From assembly GCF_010500965.1 (NCBI RefSeq), contig NZ_QVMI01000001.1:62001-126000 (forward strand): 64,000 nt of DNA, in the 5' to 3' direction. The translations under genes were made by a program, and so were the position numbers. The stretch is from Bacteroides sp. 51 (lineage in GTDB: Bacteria; Bacteroidota; Bacteroidia; Bacteroidales; Bacteroidaceae). Positions 17,119-26,060 of the stretch are shown piece after piece. The notes under the pieces were generated by a model. It made no database searches. It was not told the DNA's origin and saw only the letters and a list, made by a program, of their open reading frames with translations. Numbering within the stretch: position 1 is the stretch's first letter; the number at the start of each line of letters is the position of its first letter.

Positions 17119-19206
17119 CTACAAACGAACTCTAACCGATTCTCCATTCCGTATTCTATACGTTTTAATCACCCGATTGTTCCGTTGCAGCCGGGTTTCG
17201 ATTTTACTCCCCCTCCGCTCCACAAAGATATCAAACGGGGCATCGCCGAAGGCCTGTATGTTTTTCAATGCCATGCGGTCCCATTTATCCGGCAATTGGG
17301 GCGTGAGGGTAAACGACCGGAACCCGGTTGGCCGGATGCCAAATAGCCCTTCCGTAACGATACGTGCATACAATCCGCTTTCGGCCGATAAATGACGCTG
17401 GTTACCCTCCGGCCAGGCTTCTATCGGATAAGGGACGTGCTCGCCCAAGAGTCGTTGCGCGGAATAATCGTGTAAATAATCCAGCGCCTTTTCCGTTTCT
17501 CCTGCGGCAAACACACCTCTTAATGCATAAAGAGTCGACCGGTCCCAGAAGGTAGAAGTACCTGCCTGAGTAAGCAACCCGTCCTTTGTCCATAAGCGTG
17601 GAGAGAACAACGCATTGACAGTTCCTTCACTTCGCTCGTAGATGCCAACCGTTAACGGCATACAAATCCACGACCGTAAAACATCGTTTCCATCGTAATA
17701 ACGATACGTTTCAAAACCCTCGACGGTTGCGCCAAAGTGCCGATTAATCGCTTCTTTAAGATCCTCCGCCCGACGGGCATATTGTTTGACCTGCCCGACG
17801 GGCTTCTTCAACTCTTTCGCAAGAAAAACAGCTGATAAAAGCGCATCATAATACAAAGTAGAAGTACACAGATTAGCATCACCCGAAGGGAAACGATTCT
17901 CCAGTTCGTCGGAATCGGACGCCACCACACCTTCCGCCGTTAGCTGACGATTGCAATATTCCAGGCACCATTCTATTAAAGGCCACAGCGTATTTGCTTC
18001 CGCTGCATCTCCTTTTGCCAAAGCATACCGGGCGGCACCATAGGCAATCATAGCCGCATCTCCACGGTCGCCTGCCCCATGCCAGACGTCCTTCCCCTCG
18101 GCAACGATAGAACTTGGCATCGGTTTGTATTCAGGATTCATAAAGCGGGCGAAGTGCCGGAAAGAGTTTAAAGCAGATTCATTTCCTGTTGCATAACCCA
18201 GAAAAGGGAAAAAGGGATTGACATATTCCGCCTGGTCGTTTGCCCAGACCGCCGCATAGTACGATTCCCCGCCGGGACCATGCATCAGTCCGCCGGAAGT
18301 GGCAAATATACTTTCGGCCGTTCTTACTTTAGCAAAAGCGAATGCGTGGTTTATCACCTCATCGGGCGATTCGAAGCAAAGGTTGGTTTGTATTTGATGT
18401 ACAAAGGACTCTCTCGCCTTTCTCTCGGCGGTGAGATCGGGGAAAAGCTCGGTTTCATCGCTATTATTTGCTTGCAGAGTTGCACCGAAACGTACCGTTT
18501 CTCCGCTTCCGAGTGTTATTGGTTCGGTACTTGTTTCTTTTAAGGTACTCATTGAAACACCCGTTAAGGTATCCATTAAAGGACTTATTAAAGTACCCAC
18601 TATCCGGTAGCTTCCGTCTACTCCTTTAGCCGGATCTGTCTGGTATATCACCCGCGATTGGGGTATTAGTAAAGATACGGGGCGGTCGCTGATATTTTTC
18701 ACCGTATATTCTTCGCACAGCATCGGCTCATCGGTAGAAGGGAAATATACACGGGTAACTTCCACAGCAGGCTCTTGTAATTTATTCCCAATATGTCCGC
18801 GGGTATGATCAATCGTAAACTCGCTGACAACAGTCAGTGTGCCATCCAGTTTCAGTGATTTAACCTTCTCGTTATTCAGTGTTTTACCGTTTACTATCAA
18901 CATAGAAAGGTAATCAATCGAAGACCGTTGCATCAACGAGCCGTGTGTATTGTTGGGGATGGTTCGAAGCATGGGCCAAATCATCGAGCGTTCCAGCGAA
19001 AACGAGCCGTCGGCGTTTACTCCGTAACGCAGTACCGCGGATACTTTTAAACCACTCATCTCGATGTGATCGTAATGGGGGATATCGTCCGTAACCGCCC
19101 ATTTAATCGAATGATCGGGTTGAATGGTCCATCTTTGAGCATGAGTCGAATGGATAAACAGGGAGAAGGTAAATAGGAAAAGGGGGAATAAAGGTTTGAA
19201 GTTCAT
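17119..19206 (-). CDS. Secreted (alpha/alpha)6-barrel (six-hairpin) glycoside hydrolase
   Basis: 695 residues from the ATG at 19206. The longer frame starting at 19347 adds a non-secretory segment, whereas MNFKPLFPLFLFTFSLF..THAQ is a clean signal peptide. The C-terminal two thirds have six-hairpin features (GGESYYAAVWANDQAEY, VWHGAGDRGDAAMIAYGAARY, WPEGNQRHLSAESGLYARI, FGIRPTGFRSFTLTPQLP). Related families act on rhamnosides, arabinosides or unsaturated uronides, but the exact family is not assigned. It is divergent from the hybrid sensor gene. Confidence 0.8.
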   Translation of the reverse strand: MNFKPLFPLFLFTFSLFIHSTHAQRWTIQPDHSIKWAVTDDIPHYDHIEMSGLKVSAVLRYGVNADGSFSLERSMIWPMLRTIPNNTHGSLMQRSSIDYLSMLIVNGKTLNNEKVKSLKLDGTLTVVSEFTIDHTRGHIGNKLQEPAVEVTRVYFPSTDEPMLCEEYTVKNISDRPVSLLIPQSRVIYQTDPAKGVDGSYRIVGTLISPLMDTLTGVSMSTLKETSTEPITLGSGETVRFGATLQANNSDETELFPDLTAERKARESFVHQIQTNLCFESPDEVINHAFAFAKVRTAESIFATSGGLMHGPGGESYYAAVWANDQAEYVNPFFPFLGYATGNESALNSFRHFARFMNPEYKPMPSSIVAEGKDVWHGAGDRGDAAMIAYGAARYALAKGDAAEANTLWPLIEWCLEYCNRQLTAEGVVASDSDELENRFPSGDANLCTSTLYYDALLSAVFLAKELKKPVGQVKQYARRAEDLKEAINRHFGATVEGFETYRYYDGNDVLRSWICMPLTVGIYERSEGTVNALFSPRLWTKDGLLTQAGTSTFWDRSTLYALRGVFAAGETEKALDYLHDYSAQRLLGEHVPYPIEAWPEGNQRHLSAESGLYARIVTEGLFGIRPTGFRSFTLTPQLPDKWDRMALKNIQAFGDAPFDIFVERRGSKIETRLQRNNRVIKTYRIRNGESVRVRL

Positions 19207-19388
19207 ATTTTTATGGTTATGAGGGAAATAAAAGTCACCCCACAAAATTACTCCAAACCCTACTACGCAATCGTAACAGTTACGCCAATTACTATCAAAT
19301 ATGACGAAACCGGTTCTTTTTAAGATTCTCCCATGATTCGGATACATCTTCTTTTCCTATCTTTATCTCTCAAACAGAAGCTATTACC

Positions 19389-22300
19389 ATGAAAAACATT
19401 CGCCTCATCCTTACCATCCTGATCGCCTTGTCATGTTATACACCTGCCAAAGGAAACTCCAGTTACTCTTTCATTCACATCAACAGTGAAAACGGACTGT
19501 CGCAGAGTAACGTAAAATCCATTGTACAAGATGGTTACGGCTTCATGTGGTTTGGCACCAAAAACGGATTGAACCGTTACGACGGAGCGTCCATGATCAC
19601 CCTGAACTGCTATGATCCTGTGGCAAAGCGAGGCAACAACAACATCTCAGCCCTGTTCGTAGACAGCCGGCAGAACTTGTGGACAGGAACCGACGAAGGA
19701 GTATACGTATACAACATCATGCAAGACACATTTACGTTCATCGACTACGAAACCGAAAACGGGAACATGATGCACAACTGGGTATCTTCAATCACAGAAG
19801 ACAAAAAAGGGAACATCTGGATCATCCTGCCACAACAAGGCGTTTTCCGCATCTACAACAACCAATTGTTCTTCTACCAAATACGGAGTACAACCGAAAC
19901 ACCGACCTGTGTGCACGTCCGCGAGAATGGCGACGTCTGGGTAGGCACCTGGGAAGCGGGACTCTTTAAGTACAACGCCGGAACGGGAAGCTTCGAGCAA
20001 TATAAAACCGATAGAAACGGGAAATCCATCGCCGAACTATACATCAATACCCTGTCCGATGACGGCGAATGGCTGATTATGGGAATACAAGACGGTTATA
20101 TCATGAAGTACAACCCCCAAACCAACAGCCTGGTCAATCTGGAATATGCCAATCTGCGACATACCTACGTCCGGAACGCCCTCTATGCCCGAGGTGAGAT
20201 ATGGGCAGGAACACACGATGGCCTGTACATTATCGATGAAAAGGACAAAAGCGTAAAACATCTGAAGGATGATATCGCCAATCCGGCAGGCATCTCCGAT
20301 AACATTATCTACACCAGTTATTTAGACAAGAGCGGCGGCGTATGGCTAGGAACCATGTTCGAAGGTATTAATTACCTCCCCAACCGGGAACTAACCTTCG
20401 AACGGTATGCTCCGGGCTACTCCCTAAACTCCCTGAGTTCCAAAAGGGTAAGCGAGCTGGCCGAAACGGGAGACGGTACCATCTGGATTGGAACCGAAGA
20501 CGGTGGCCTGAACAAACTTAACCCACAGACAGACGTAATCACCCGCATAGCACCGCCCAAAGGTATGTCGCAGAGCCACACACCGATCCTTAGCCTGGTG
20601 GCCCATAAAGACAAACTATACTGTGGACTCTTTAAACAAGGGTTGAATGTATTCAATCAAAACGGTTCAGTCACCCACTATCCCTATCTGGATATGCAGA
20701 TCAACGAGGGAAGTACATTTGCCTTCTGTATAGACAAGGATGAGAACAAGTGGCTGGGAACGGGTTCGGGATTGTTTAAAGCGGATAAAAACTCGTTCAA
20801 CTTCTCGCGCATGGATCAAACCGGACACGACTGGATTTATGACATCTTCGAAGACAATAGCGGTACGCTTTGGATGGCTACAATGGGCAACGGAGTGTGG
20901 AAGCACAATCCGGCAACAGGCTCTTTCGAGAAATACCTGCACGAACCGGACAAGGAAAACACACTAGGCTCCAACTCAGTCAGCTCAACCATGCAAGACA
21001 GTCGCGGCAACATCTGGGTCAGCACAGACCGGGGTGGCATTTGCCGCTACAACCCGGACGAGAATAACTTCACCAACTTCTCCATCAAGGAAGGACTACC
21101 CGATGATGTGGCCTATAAAATACTCGAAGACAATCATCACTATCTATGGTTCGGTACAAACAAAGGACTGGTAAAGTTTCACCCCGATACGCACGAGATT
21201 GTTGTTTACACCACCAAAGACGGACTTCCCGGCAATCAGTTCCTATATAAAGCCGCGTTGAAAGCATCCGATGGAAAGCTGTATTTTGGAGGAGTCAACG
21301 GATTGATAGCCTTCGATCCGCTTACCTCAGGCAAATCGGAGAAGCATTCAACACCTATTTACATATCCAAACTCAGCATCTACAATAACGAGGTGACGGT
21401 ACACACGCCCGATTCTCCGTTAAAAAGGAATATAATTGGTACTAAGGATATTGTGCTGCCATACGATCAATCGAACATAAGCCTTGAGGTTTCTTTGTTC
21501 AATTATTCCTCTACGAAATCGAATATCTACTATTACCGTCTGGAACCAACAGACAAAGAATGGGTTAAATCGTCGGATAATCAGAATATCTCGTATGCCA
21601 ATCTACCGCCGGGAAATTACACACTGCATATCCAAAGCGATCCGGAAGAAACAGACGAATCGGCAAAATGCTCACTAACAATCACCATTCTACCCCCCTG
21701 GTGGTTATCAACATGGGCGTATCTGGCGTATACTATTCTTTTGATTGGCCTCGTGCTTTTTATCTTCCTATGGTATAAACGCCGCAAAGAGAAACAAATG
21801 GAAGAAAGACAAACCCTTTTCGAAGTGCAAAAGGAGAAAGAGTTATACGAGTCGAAAGTGGAGTTCTTTACGGAAATTGCACATGAAATCCGGACACCAC
21901 TCACCCTCATCAATGGTCCGCTGGAAAGCATCCGGACGATAGAGATTGAAGACCCGCGGCTAAACAAAAACCTGGGAGTCATCGCCCAAAACACCAAACG
22001 GTTACTCAACCTGGCATCACAGCTACTTGATTTCCAGCGAATCGACTCCAAGAAACTGAAACTCAATTTCGAGAAGACAGAGATTGTAGAGCTTATCCGC
22101 GAAATCACCGAACGCTTCGAGCCAACCATCCAACTGAACCAAAAGCGCCTTTTCATCGATATACCCGAACGGAAAGTAACTGTTCTGATTGATAAGGAAG
22201 CCGTCACCAAGATCATCAGCAATCTGTTGACGAATGCGTTGAAATATTCCAATCAAAACATTCATCTTAAGCTGAATCTTACGGCTACAAGTTTCTCTGT

Positions 22301-23405
22301 ACGCGTCACCAGCGACGGCAAGAAGATACCCGCAGAGTTTAGCGAATTGATTTTTGATCCTTTCTACCGGATGGAAAGAACGGCACAGGAAACGCAAGGT
22401 ATCGGCATCGGTTTATCTCTATCCCGCTCTCTGGCTTTGTTGCATCATGGTAAGTTATATCTGGATATACAAGACGAAAGGAATGCTTTTGAGTTGGTGA
22501 TCCCCATCAGTAAAGAGGAAATGCAAGAGGAATCCAACACTGCCACAACTTCTGATGATGACGAACGTTTCACGGAAGAGTTAATGGACACTACAGAATC
22601 CGGAAAATACAGCATCCTGTTTGTGGAGGACAATGCAGATATGGTTGACTTTATGACCGATCGGTTGGAGGAAGATTTCCAGGTGCAAACCGCCCGAAAC
22701 GGAGAAGAGGCATTAGAAATAGCAAGGAGCACATATATAGATCTTATTATCAGCGATATCATGATGCCGGTAATGGATGGATGGGAGCTTTGCAGAATCA
22801 TGAAGAGTGACATTGACCTTTGCCATATCCCTATCATCTTCCTGACAGCGAAGAATGATCTGCAAAGTAAAATCAATGGCCTTAAGCTGGGCGCAGAGGC
22901 ATTTGTAGAAAAACCATTCTCGTACGATCATCTGAGGGTACAGATTCTTTCACTGCTGGACAACCGGCAAAAGGAGCGGGAGGCATTTACAAAGAAACCG
23001 TTCTTCCCTGTTCGCAATATGCAACTCAACAAAGCGGATGAGGAGTTCATGAACCAGGTGATTGAAGTTATCGAAGAAAACATCACGTACGAGAATTTTA
23101 ATGTAGAACGCCTGGCAGAGATTCTCTGCATGAGCCGCTCGGGTATGCTCCGGAAAATTAAGATGTTATTCAATCTCTCTCCGGTAGATTTTATACGGGT
23201 AGTCCGGCTAAAGAAAGCAGCCGAACTCATTCAAACGGGGAAATACAGGCTGAGCGAGATTTGCTATATGGTAGGTGTGAGTTCTCCGTCGTACTTCAGT
23301 AAGCTTTTCCACAAACAATTTGGCATGTCGCCCAAAGACTTTGAGAAGCAAAGCCAGCAGAATAAGGAGAAAGTAAATATGGATGAGTTCCTGAATTTAC
23401 CGTAA
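19389..23405 (+). CDS. Hybrid two-component system sensor/regulator (locus 1)
   Basis: 1338 residues. A signal peptide is followed by about 700 residues of periplasmic two-bladed propeller repeats (SQSNVKSIVQDGYGFMWFGTKNGLNRYDG and many WxGT repeats), a Y_Y_Y domain, one transmembrane helix (about 772-797), a histidine kinase with His832 (HEIRTPLTLI), an ATPase domain with degenerate G boxes (GIGIGLSLSRSL), a receiver with Asp1123 (SDIMMPVMDGW), and a C-terminal AraC-type helix-turn-helix (about 1230-1325). Such regulators sense an oligosaccharide in the periplasm and activate the local operon. It is about 50-60% similar to the second regulator at 44495-48490 by eye. Confidence 0.96.
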   Translation: MKNIRLILTILIALSCYTPAKGNSSYSFIHINSENGLSQSNVKSIVQDGYGFMWFGTKNGLNRYDGASMITLNCYDPVAKRGNNNISALFVDSRQNLWTGTDEGVYVYNIMQDTFTFIDYETENGNMMHNWVSSITEDKKGNIWIILPQQGVFRIYNNQLFFYQIRSTTETPTCVHVRENGDVWVGTWEAGLFKYNAGTGSFEQYKTDRNGKSIAELYINTLSDDGEWLIMGIQDGYIMKYNPQTNSLVNLEYANLRHTYVRNALYARGEIWAGTHDGLYIIDEKDKSVKHLKDDIANPAGISDNIIYTSYLDKSGGVWLGTMFEGINYLPNRELTFERYAPGYSLNSLSSKRVSELAETGDGTIWIGTEDGGLNKLNPQTDVITRIAPPKGMSQSHTPILSLVAHKDKLYCGLFKQGLNVFNQNGSVTHYPYLDMQINEGSTFAFCIDKDENKWLGTGSGLFKADKNSFNFSRMDQTGHDWIYDIFEDNSGTLWMATMGNGVWKHNPATGSFEKYLHEPDKENTLGSNSVSSTMQDSRGNIWVSTDRGGICRYNPDENNFTNFSIKEGLPDDVAYKILEDNHHYLWFGTNKGLVKFHPDTHEIVVYTTKDGLPGNQFLYKAALKASDGKLYFGGVNGLIAFDPLTSGKSEKHSTPIYISKLSIYNNEVTVHTPDSPLKRNIIGTKDIVLPYDQSNISLEVSLFNYSSTKSNIYYYRLEPTDKEWVKSSDNQNISYANLPPGNYTLHIQSDPEETDESAKCSLTITILPPWWLSTWAYLAYTILLIGLVLFIFLWYKRRKEKQMEERQTLFEVQKEKELYESKVEFFTEIAHEIRTPLTLINGPLESIRTIEIEDPRLNKNLGVIAQNTKRLLNLASQLLDFQRIDSKKLKLNFEKTEIVELIREITERFEPTIQLNQKRLFIDIPERKVTVLIDKEAVTKIISNLLTNALKYSNQNIHLKLNLTATSFSVRVTSDGKKIPAEFSELIFDPFYRMERTAQETQGIGIGLSLSRSLALLHHGKLYLDIQDERNAFELVIPISKEEMQEESNTATTSDDDERFTEELMDTTESGKYSILFVEDNADMVDFMTDRLEEDFQVQTARNGEEALEIARSTYIDLIISDIMMPVMDGWELCRIMKSDIDLCHIPIIFLTAKNDLQSKINGLKLGAEAFVEKPFSYDHLRVQILSLLDNRQKEREAFTKKPFFPVRNMQLNKADEEFMNQVIEVIEENITYENFNVERLAEILCMSRSGMLRKIKMLFNLSPVDFIRVVRLKKAAELIQTGKYRLSEICYMVGVSSPSYFSKLFHKQFGMSPKDFEKQSQQNKEKVNMDEFLNLP

Positions 23406-23505
23406 AACGCTGGTTATACGTGCGGTTCTTTTCATTTAAAATGGCTTTTGCTCAAATATATCATTTTATGAAGCATAAGTATTAAATGATGACCGGACTT
23501 AAGTT

Positions 23506-23513
23506 TATTTTTG
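23506..23513 (+). promoter_or_regulatory. -7 promoter element for the GH43 gene
   Basis: TATTTTTG matches TAnnTTTG and lies 43 bases before the ATG. No perfect -33 element is visible, so activation by the adjacent hybrid regulator is plausible. Confidence 0.45.
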
Positions 23514-23555
23514 CATGAGTAAAAATGAATCCGGTAATCCTTTTAATTTAATCAC

Positions 23556-25145
23556 ATGAAAAAGAAACAGAGATTTACTTTCCTGAAGCATTATAAAACG
23601 GCTTTTATTTTGTGCTTCGCAACCCTGGCTTTATCTGCAAATGCACAACAAAAGCCGATGAGTTGGGGCGATCAGGGAAACGGCACTTATATCAACCCTA
23701 TTCTGAATGCCGACTACTCCGACCCTGATGTGATTCGTGTAGGAGAGAAATACTACATGATCGCTTCGGATTTTCACTTCATCGGTATGCAAGTGCTCGA
23801 ATCGGATGATATGGTAAACTGGACATTGATCTCACAGATATACGATCATTTCGACCATCCGGAATGGAACGAGAATAAACGATACGGCGCAGGGGCGTGG
23901 GCACCCAGCTTACGCTACCACGACGGAAAATTCTGGATGTTCGTTTGCACGCCTCACGAACTATACATGAGCCAGGCAGAAAAAGCCTCCGGCCCGTGGT
24001 CGCCTCTGCATGTAGTTAACGCCGTGGGACAATGGGAAGACCCCTGCCCACTTTGGGATGACGACGGCAACGCCTACCTCGGAAGGAGTCAATGGGGAGG
24101 AGGCCCGATCATCATCCACCGCATGAGTCCCGACGGGCGGGAACTGTTGGATGACGGTAGAATTGTCTACACCGGTCCCGTGGCGGAAGGTGTTAAACTC
24201 CACAAATGGAACGGATATTATTATATTAGTATTCCCGAAGGTGGAGTCAGTACAGGTTGGCAAACCATTCTCCGTTCGCGCAACATATATGGTCCGTACG
24301 AGAAGAAAGTGGTTCTGGAACAAGGCAGAACAGACATCAACGGTCCGCATCAGGGTGCACTTGTAGATACACCGGAGGGTGAATGGTGGTTCTACCATTT
24401 CCAGGGAACGGAACCGTTAGGCCGCGTTGTGCATCTGCAACCAGCTCATTGGAAAGATGGTTGGCCTGTCATCGGGGTAGATATAGATATGAATGGTATA
24501 GGAGAGCCTGTGCGCACATGGACAAAGCCTTCTATCGGCAAGAACATAACCCCACATTTGCCCCAAACCAACGATGATTTCTCGACCAGCAAGCTGGGAT
24601 TGCAATGGCAATTCAATCATAATCCGGTGAACGAACGTTGGAGCCTCACGGAAAGAAAAGGTTGGCTGACGTTGGATGCCATCCGGTCGGAGAAACTGTA
24701 TGAAGCGCGCAACATGATAACTCAGAAATGTACGGGTTATCAGAGTGAAGCCACTACCCTACTGGATTTTAGCAAATTAGCCGAAGGTGGGCGCGCAGGT
24801 ATCCTTGCCATGGGCAATATTCCTTGTGGCGCAGGGGTGATTCACAAAAACGGCAAGAACCATATTTATGTTGAGAAGGATGGAGAAGTAGAAATTATAC
24901 AGCCTGCAAAAGGAAAAGTAGTTTATTTGAGGGTTTCTTTTGATGCCATCAACAATACGCACCAGTTTTATTATAGTACAGATAATAAGGCATTTACCGC
25001 TTGTGGAGAGGCGTTTGCCCTAAGAACAGGAAGCTGGAAGGGTATACGCACCGGGGTATATACGTATAACACAGCTCAGGATAATGGAAAGGTATCTTTT
25101 GACTGGTTCACTTATAAGACCGATGCCCACGGAAAAGATAAATAA
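23556..25145 (+). CDS. Secreted glycoside hydrolase family 43 (arabinofuranosidase/xylosidase type)
   Basis: 529 residues with a signal peptide (SANAQQ). A five-bladed propeller carries the GH43 triad: base Asp56 in DYSDPDVI, the pKa-modulating Asp162 in WEDPCP, and acid Glu211 in VAEGVKLHK. The C-terminal 190 residues (DFSTSKLGLQWQFNHNP..) form the concanavalin-like domain of GH43 xylosidases/arabinofuranosidases. It follows the hybrid sensor by 150 bases. In a pectin locus it would remove arabinose or xylose side groups. Confidence 0.93.
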   Translation: MKKKQRFTFLKHYKTAFILCFATLALSANAQQKPMSWGDQGNGTYINPILNADYSDPDVIRVGEKYYMIASDFHFIGMQVLESDDMVNWTLISQIYDHFDHPEWNENKRYGAGAWAPSLRYHDGKFWMFVCTPHELYMSQAEKASGPWSPLHVVNAVGQWEDPCPLWDDDGNAYLGRSQWGGGPIIIHRMSPDGRELLDDGRIVYTGPVAEGVKLHKWNGYYYISIPEGGVSTGWQTILRSRNIYGPYEKKVVLEQGRTDINGPHQGALVDTPEGEWWFYHFQGTEPLGRVVHLQPAHWKDGWPVIGVDIDMNGIGEPVRTWTKPSIGKNITPHLPQTNDDFSTSKLGLQWQFNHNPVNERWSLTERKGWLTLDAIRSEKLYEARNMITQKCTGYQSEATTLLDFSKLAEGGRAGILAMGNIPCGAGVIHKNGKNHIYVEKDGEVEIIQPAKGKVVYLRVSFDAINNTHQFYYSTDNKAFTACGEAFALRTGSWKGIRTGVYTYNTAQDNGKVSFDWFTYKTDAHGKDK

Positions 25146-25244
25146 TTTCAACTTACGACCTTTATTGGAAAAGAAAAATATGACACAATAAAAAACAAAA
25201 AAAGATTTTCGAAAACCTCATTTCAAGGAGTTCTGACGCGGATC

Positions 25245-25330
25245 AATTTTTGATGCATCGAAAAAATATTTTTGATGCATCAAAAATTTAAAATGGATGC
25301 ATCAAAGATTTATTTTCGTTGCATCAAAAA
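25245..25330. repeat. Array of four GATGCATC-type palindromes at exact 22-bp spacing
   Basis: TGCA centres lie at 25255/56, 25277/78, 25299/300 and 25321/22, each 22 bp apart. The units read TTTTTGATGCATCG, TTTTTGATGCATCAAAAA, TGGATGCATCAAAG and GTTGCATCAAAA, separated by A/T-rich linkers. The array lies between two convergent genes, just past the terminator of the minus-strand one. No gene is present in 25146-25415. Confidence 0.75.
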
Positions 25331-25333
25331 AAG

Positions 25334-25352
25334 CGGCTGGATTAACCAGCCG
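25334..25352 (-). terminator. Rho-independent terminator of the DUF3109 gene
   Basis: CGGCTGG - ATTAA - CCAGCCG is a perfect 7-bp stem. On the minus strand it is followed by a run of seven T, 63 bases after the stop codon of the minus-strand gene. Confidence 0.85.
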
Positions 25353-25415
25353 GAAAAATTGTTATCTATCAAAAGAGTTATTCAAGGAAATAACAGGACA
25401 TCAAGGATGCATTCC

Positions 25416-26000
25416 TTAAGAAATCATATTCTGTTCCTTCAATTCTGCTGCTACAGATTCGAGCTCATCATACCAAACCTGTCCAAACTTACGGATAAGC
25501 GGTTCTTTCAGGAATTTATAGACAGGTACTCCTTCTTTCTTCCCCAATATAGTGGCAGCATGACATACGCTCCACCTGTGGTAATTAACCGCTTTATACG
25601 GGCCGTAATCGCCTACGCGAATGGGGTACAAATGACAGGAAACCGGTTTATAGAAATCGACCTTACCGGCACGATAGGCTTTCTCGATGGCACAGAAGCA
25701 ATATCCTTTTTCGTCATAGCAAGTAAAAACACAATCTTTGCCATTTACAATAGAGGTAACCAGATCGCCATCCCGGTCCTCATAACACACGCCCTGCTTT
25801 TTAATTACAGCCTGGGCGTCGGGCGAAAGATCATCCCAAACCACGGGAAGTACTTTTTCCAACTGCTCAACTTCGTCTCTCTCCACAGGAGCACCTGCAT
25901 CACCTTCAATGCAACATTCTCCTTTACAGGCATCCAGGTTGCAAATGAACTTTTCAGTAAATACATCCAGAGCCACTACTACATCATCAATCTGTACCAT
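25416..26000 (-). CDS. DUF3109 / YkgJ-type cysteine-rich protein
   Basis: 194 residues, cytosolic. The conserved Cys pattern is visible: CNLDACKGECC near residue 20, then CYEDRDG, CVFTCYDEKGYCFCAIE, CHLYPIR and CHAA. These fit a metal-binding (zinc/iron-chelating) fold of the DUF3109 family, whose biochemical role is unknown. Its strong promoter is at 26021-26028 and its terminator is at 25334-25352, so it is a single-gene unit. The open frame on the plus strand (25272-26045) is its shadow. Confidence 0.88.
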   Translation of the reverse strand: MVQIDDVVVALDVFTEKFICNLDACKGECCIEGDAGAPVERDEVEQLEKVLPVVWDDLSPDAQAVIKKQGVCYEDRDGDLVTSIVNGKDCVFTCYDEKGYCFCAIEKAYRAGKVDFYKPVSCHLYPIRVGDYGPYKAVNYHRWSVCHAATILGKKEGVPVYKFLKEPLIRKFGQVWYDELESVAAELKEQNMIS

Positions 26001-26020
26001 CTTCTTAAATTAGTCGGTGG

Positions 26021-26046
26021 CAAAGGTACAAAAAAGAGTCGATAGT
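26021..26046 (-). promoter_or_regulatory. Promoter of the DUF3109 gene
   Basis: On the minus strand TACCTTTG (26028-26021) matches TAnnTTTG; a TTGAC lies about 18 bases upstream as a likely -33 element. The leader would be only about 14 bases long. Confidence 0.6.
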
Positions 26047-26060
26047 CAACAGTTAACGCC

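Noticed and set aside
25272-26045. 257-residue plus-strand open frame
   Set aside because: It runs through the 22-bp array and a terminator and then antisense to the Cys-rich DUF3109 gene.
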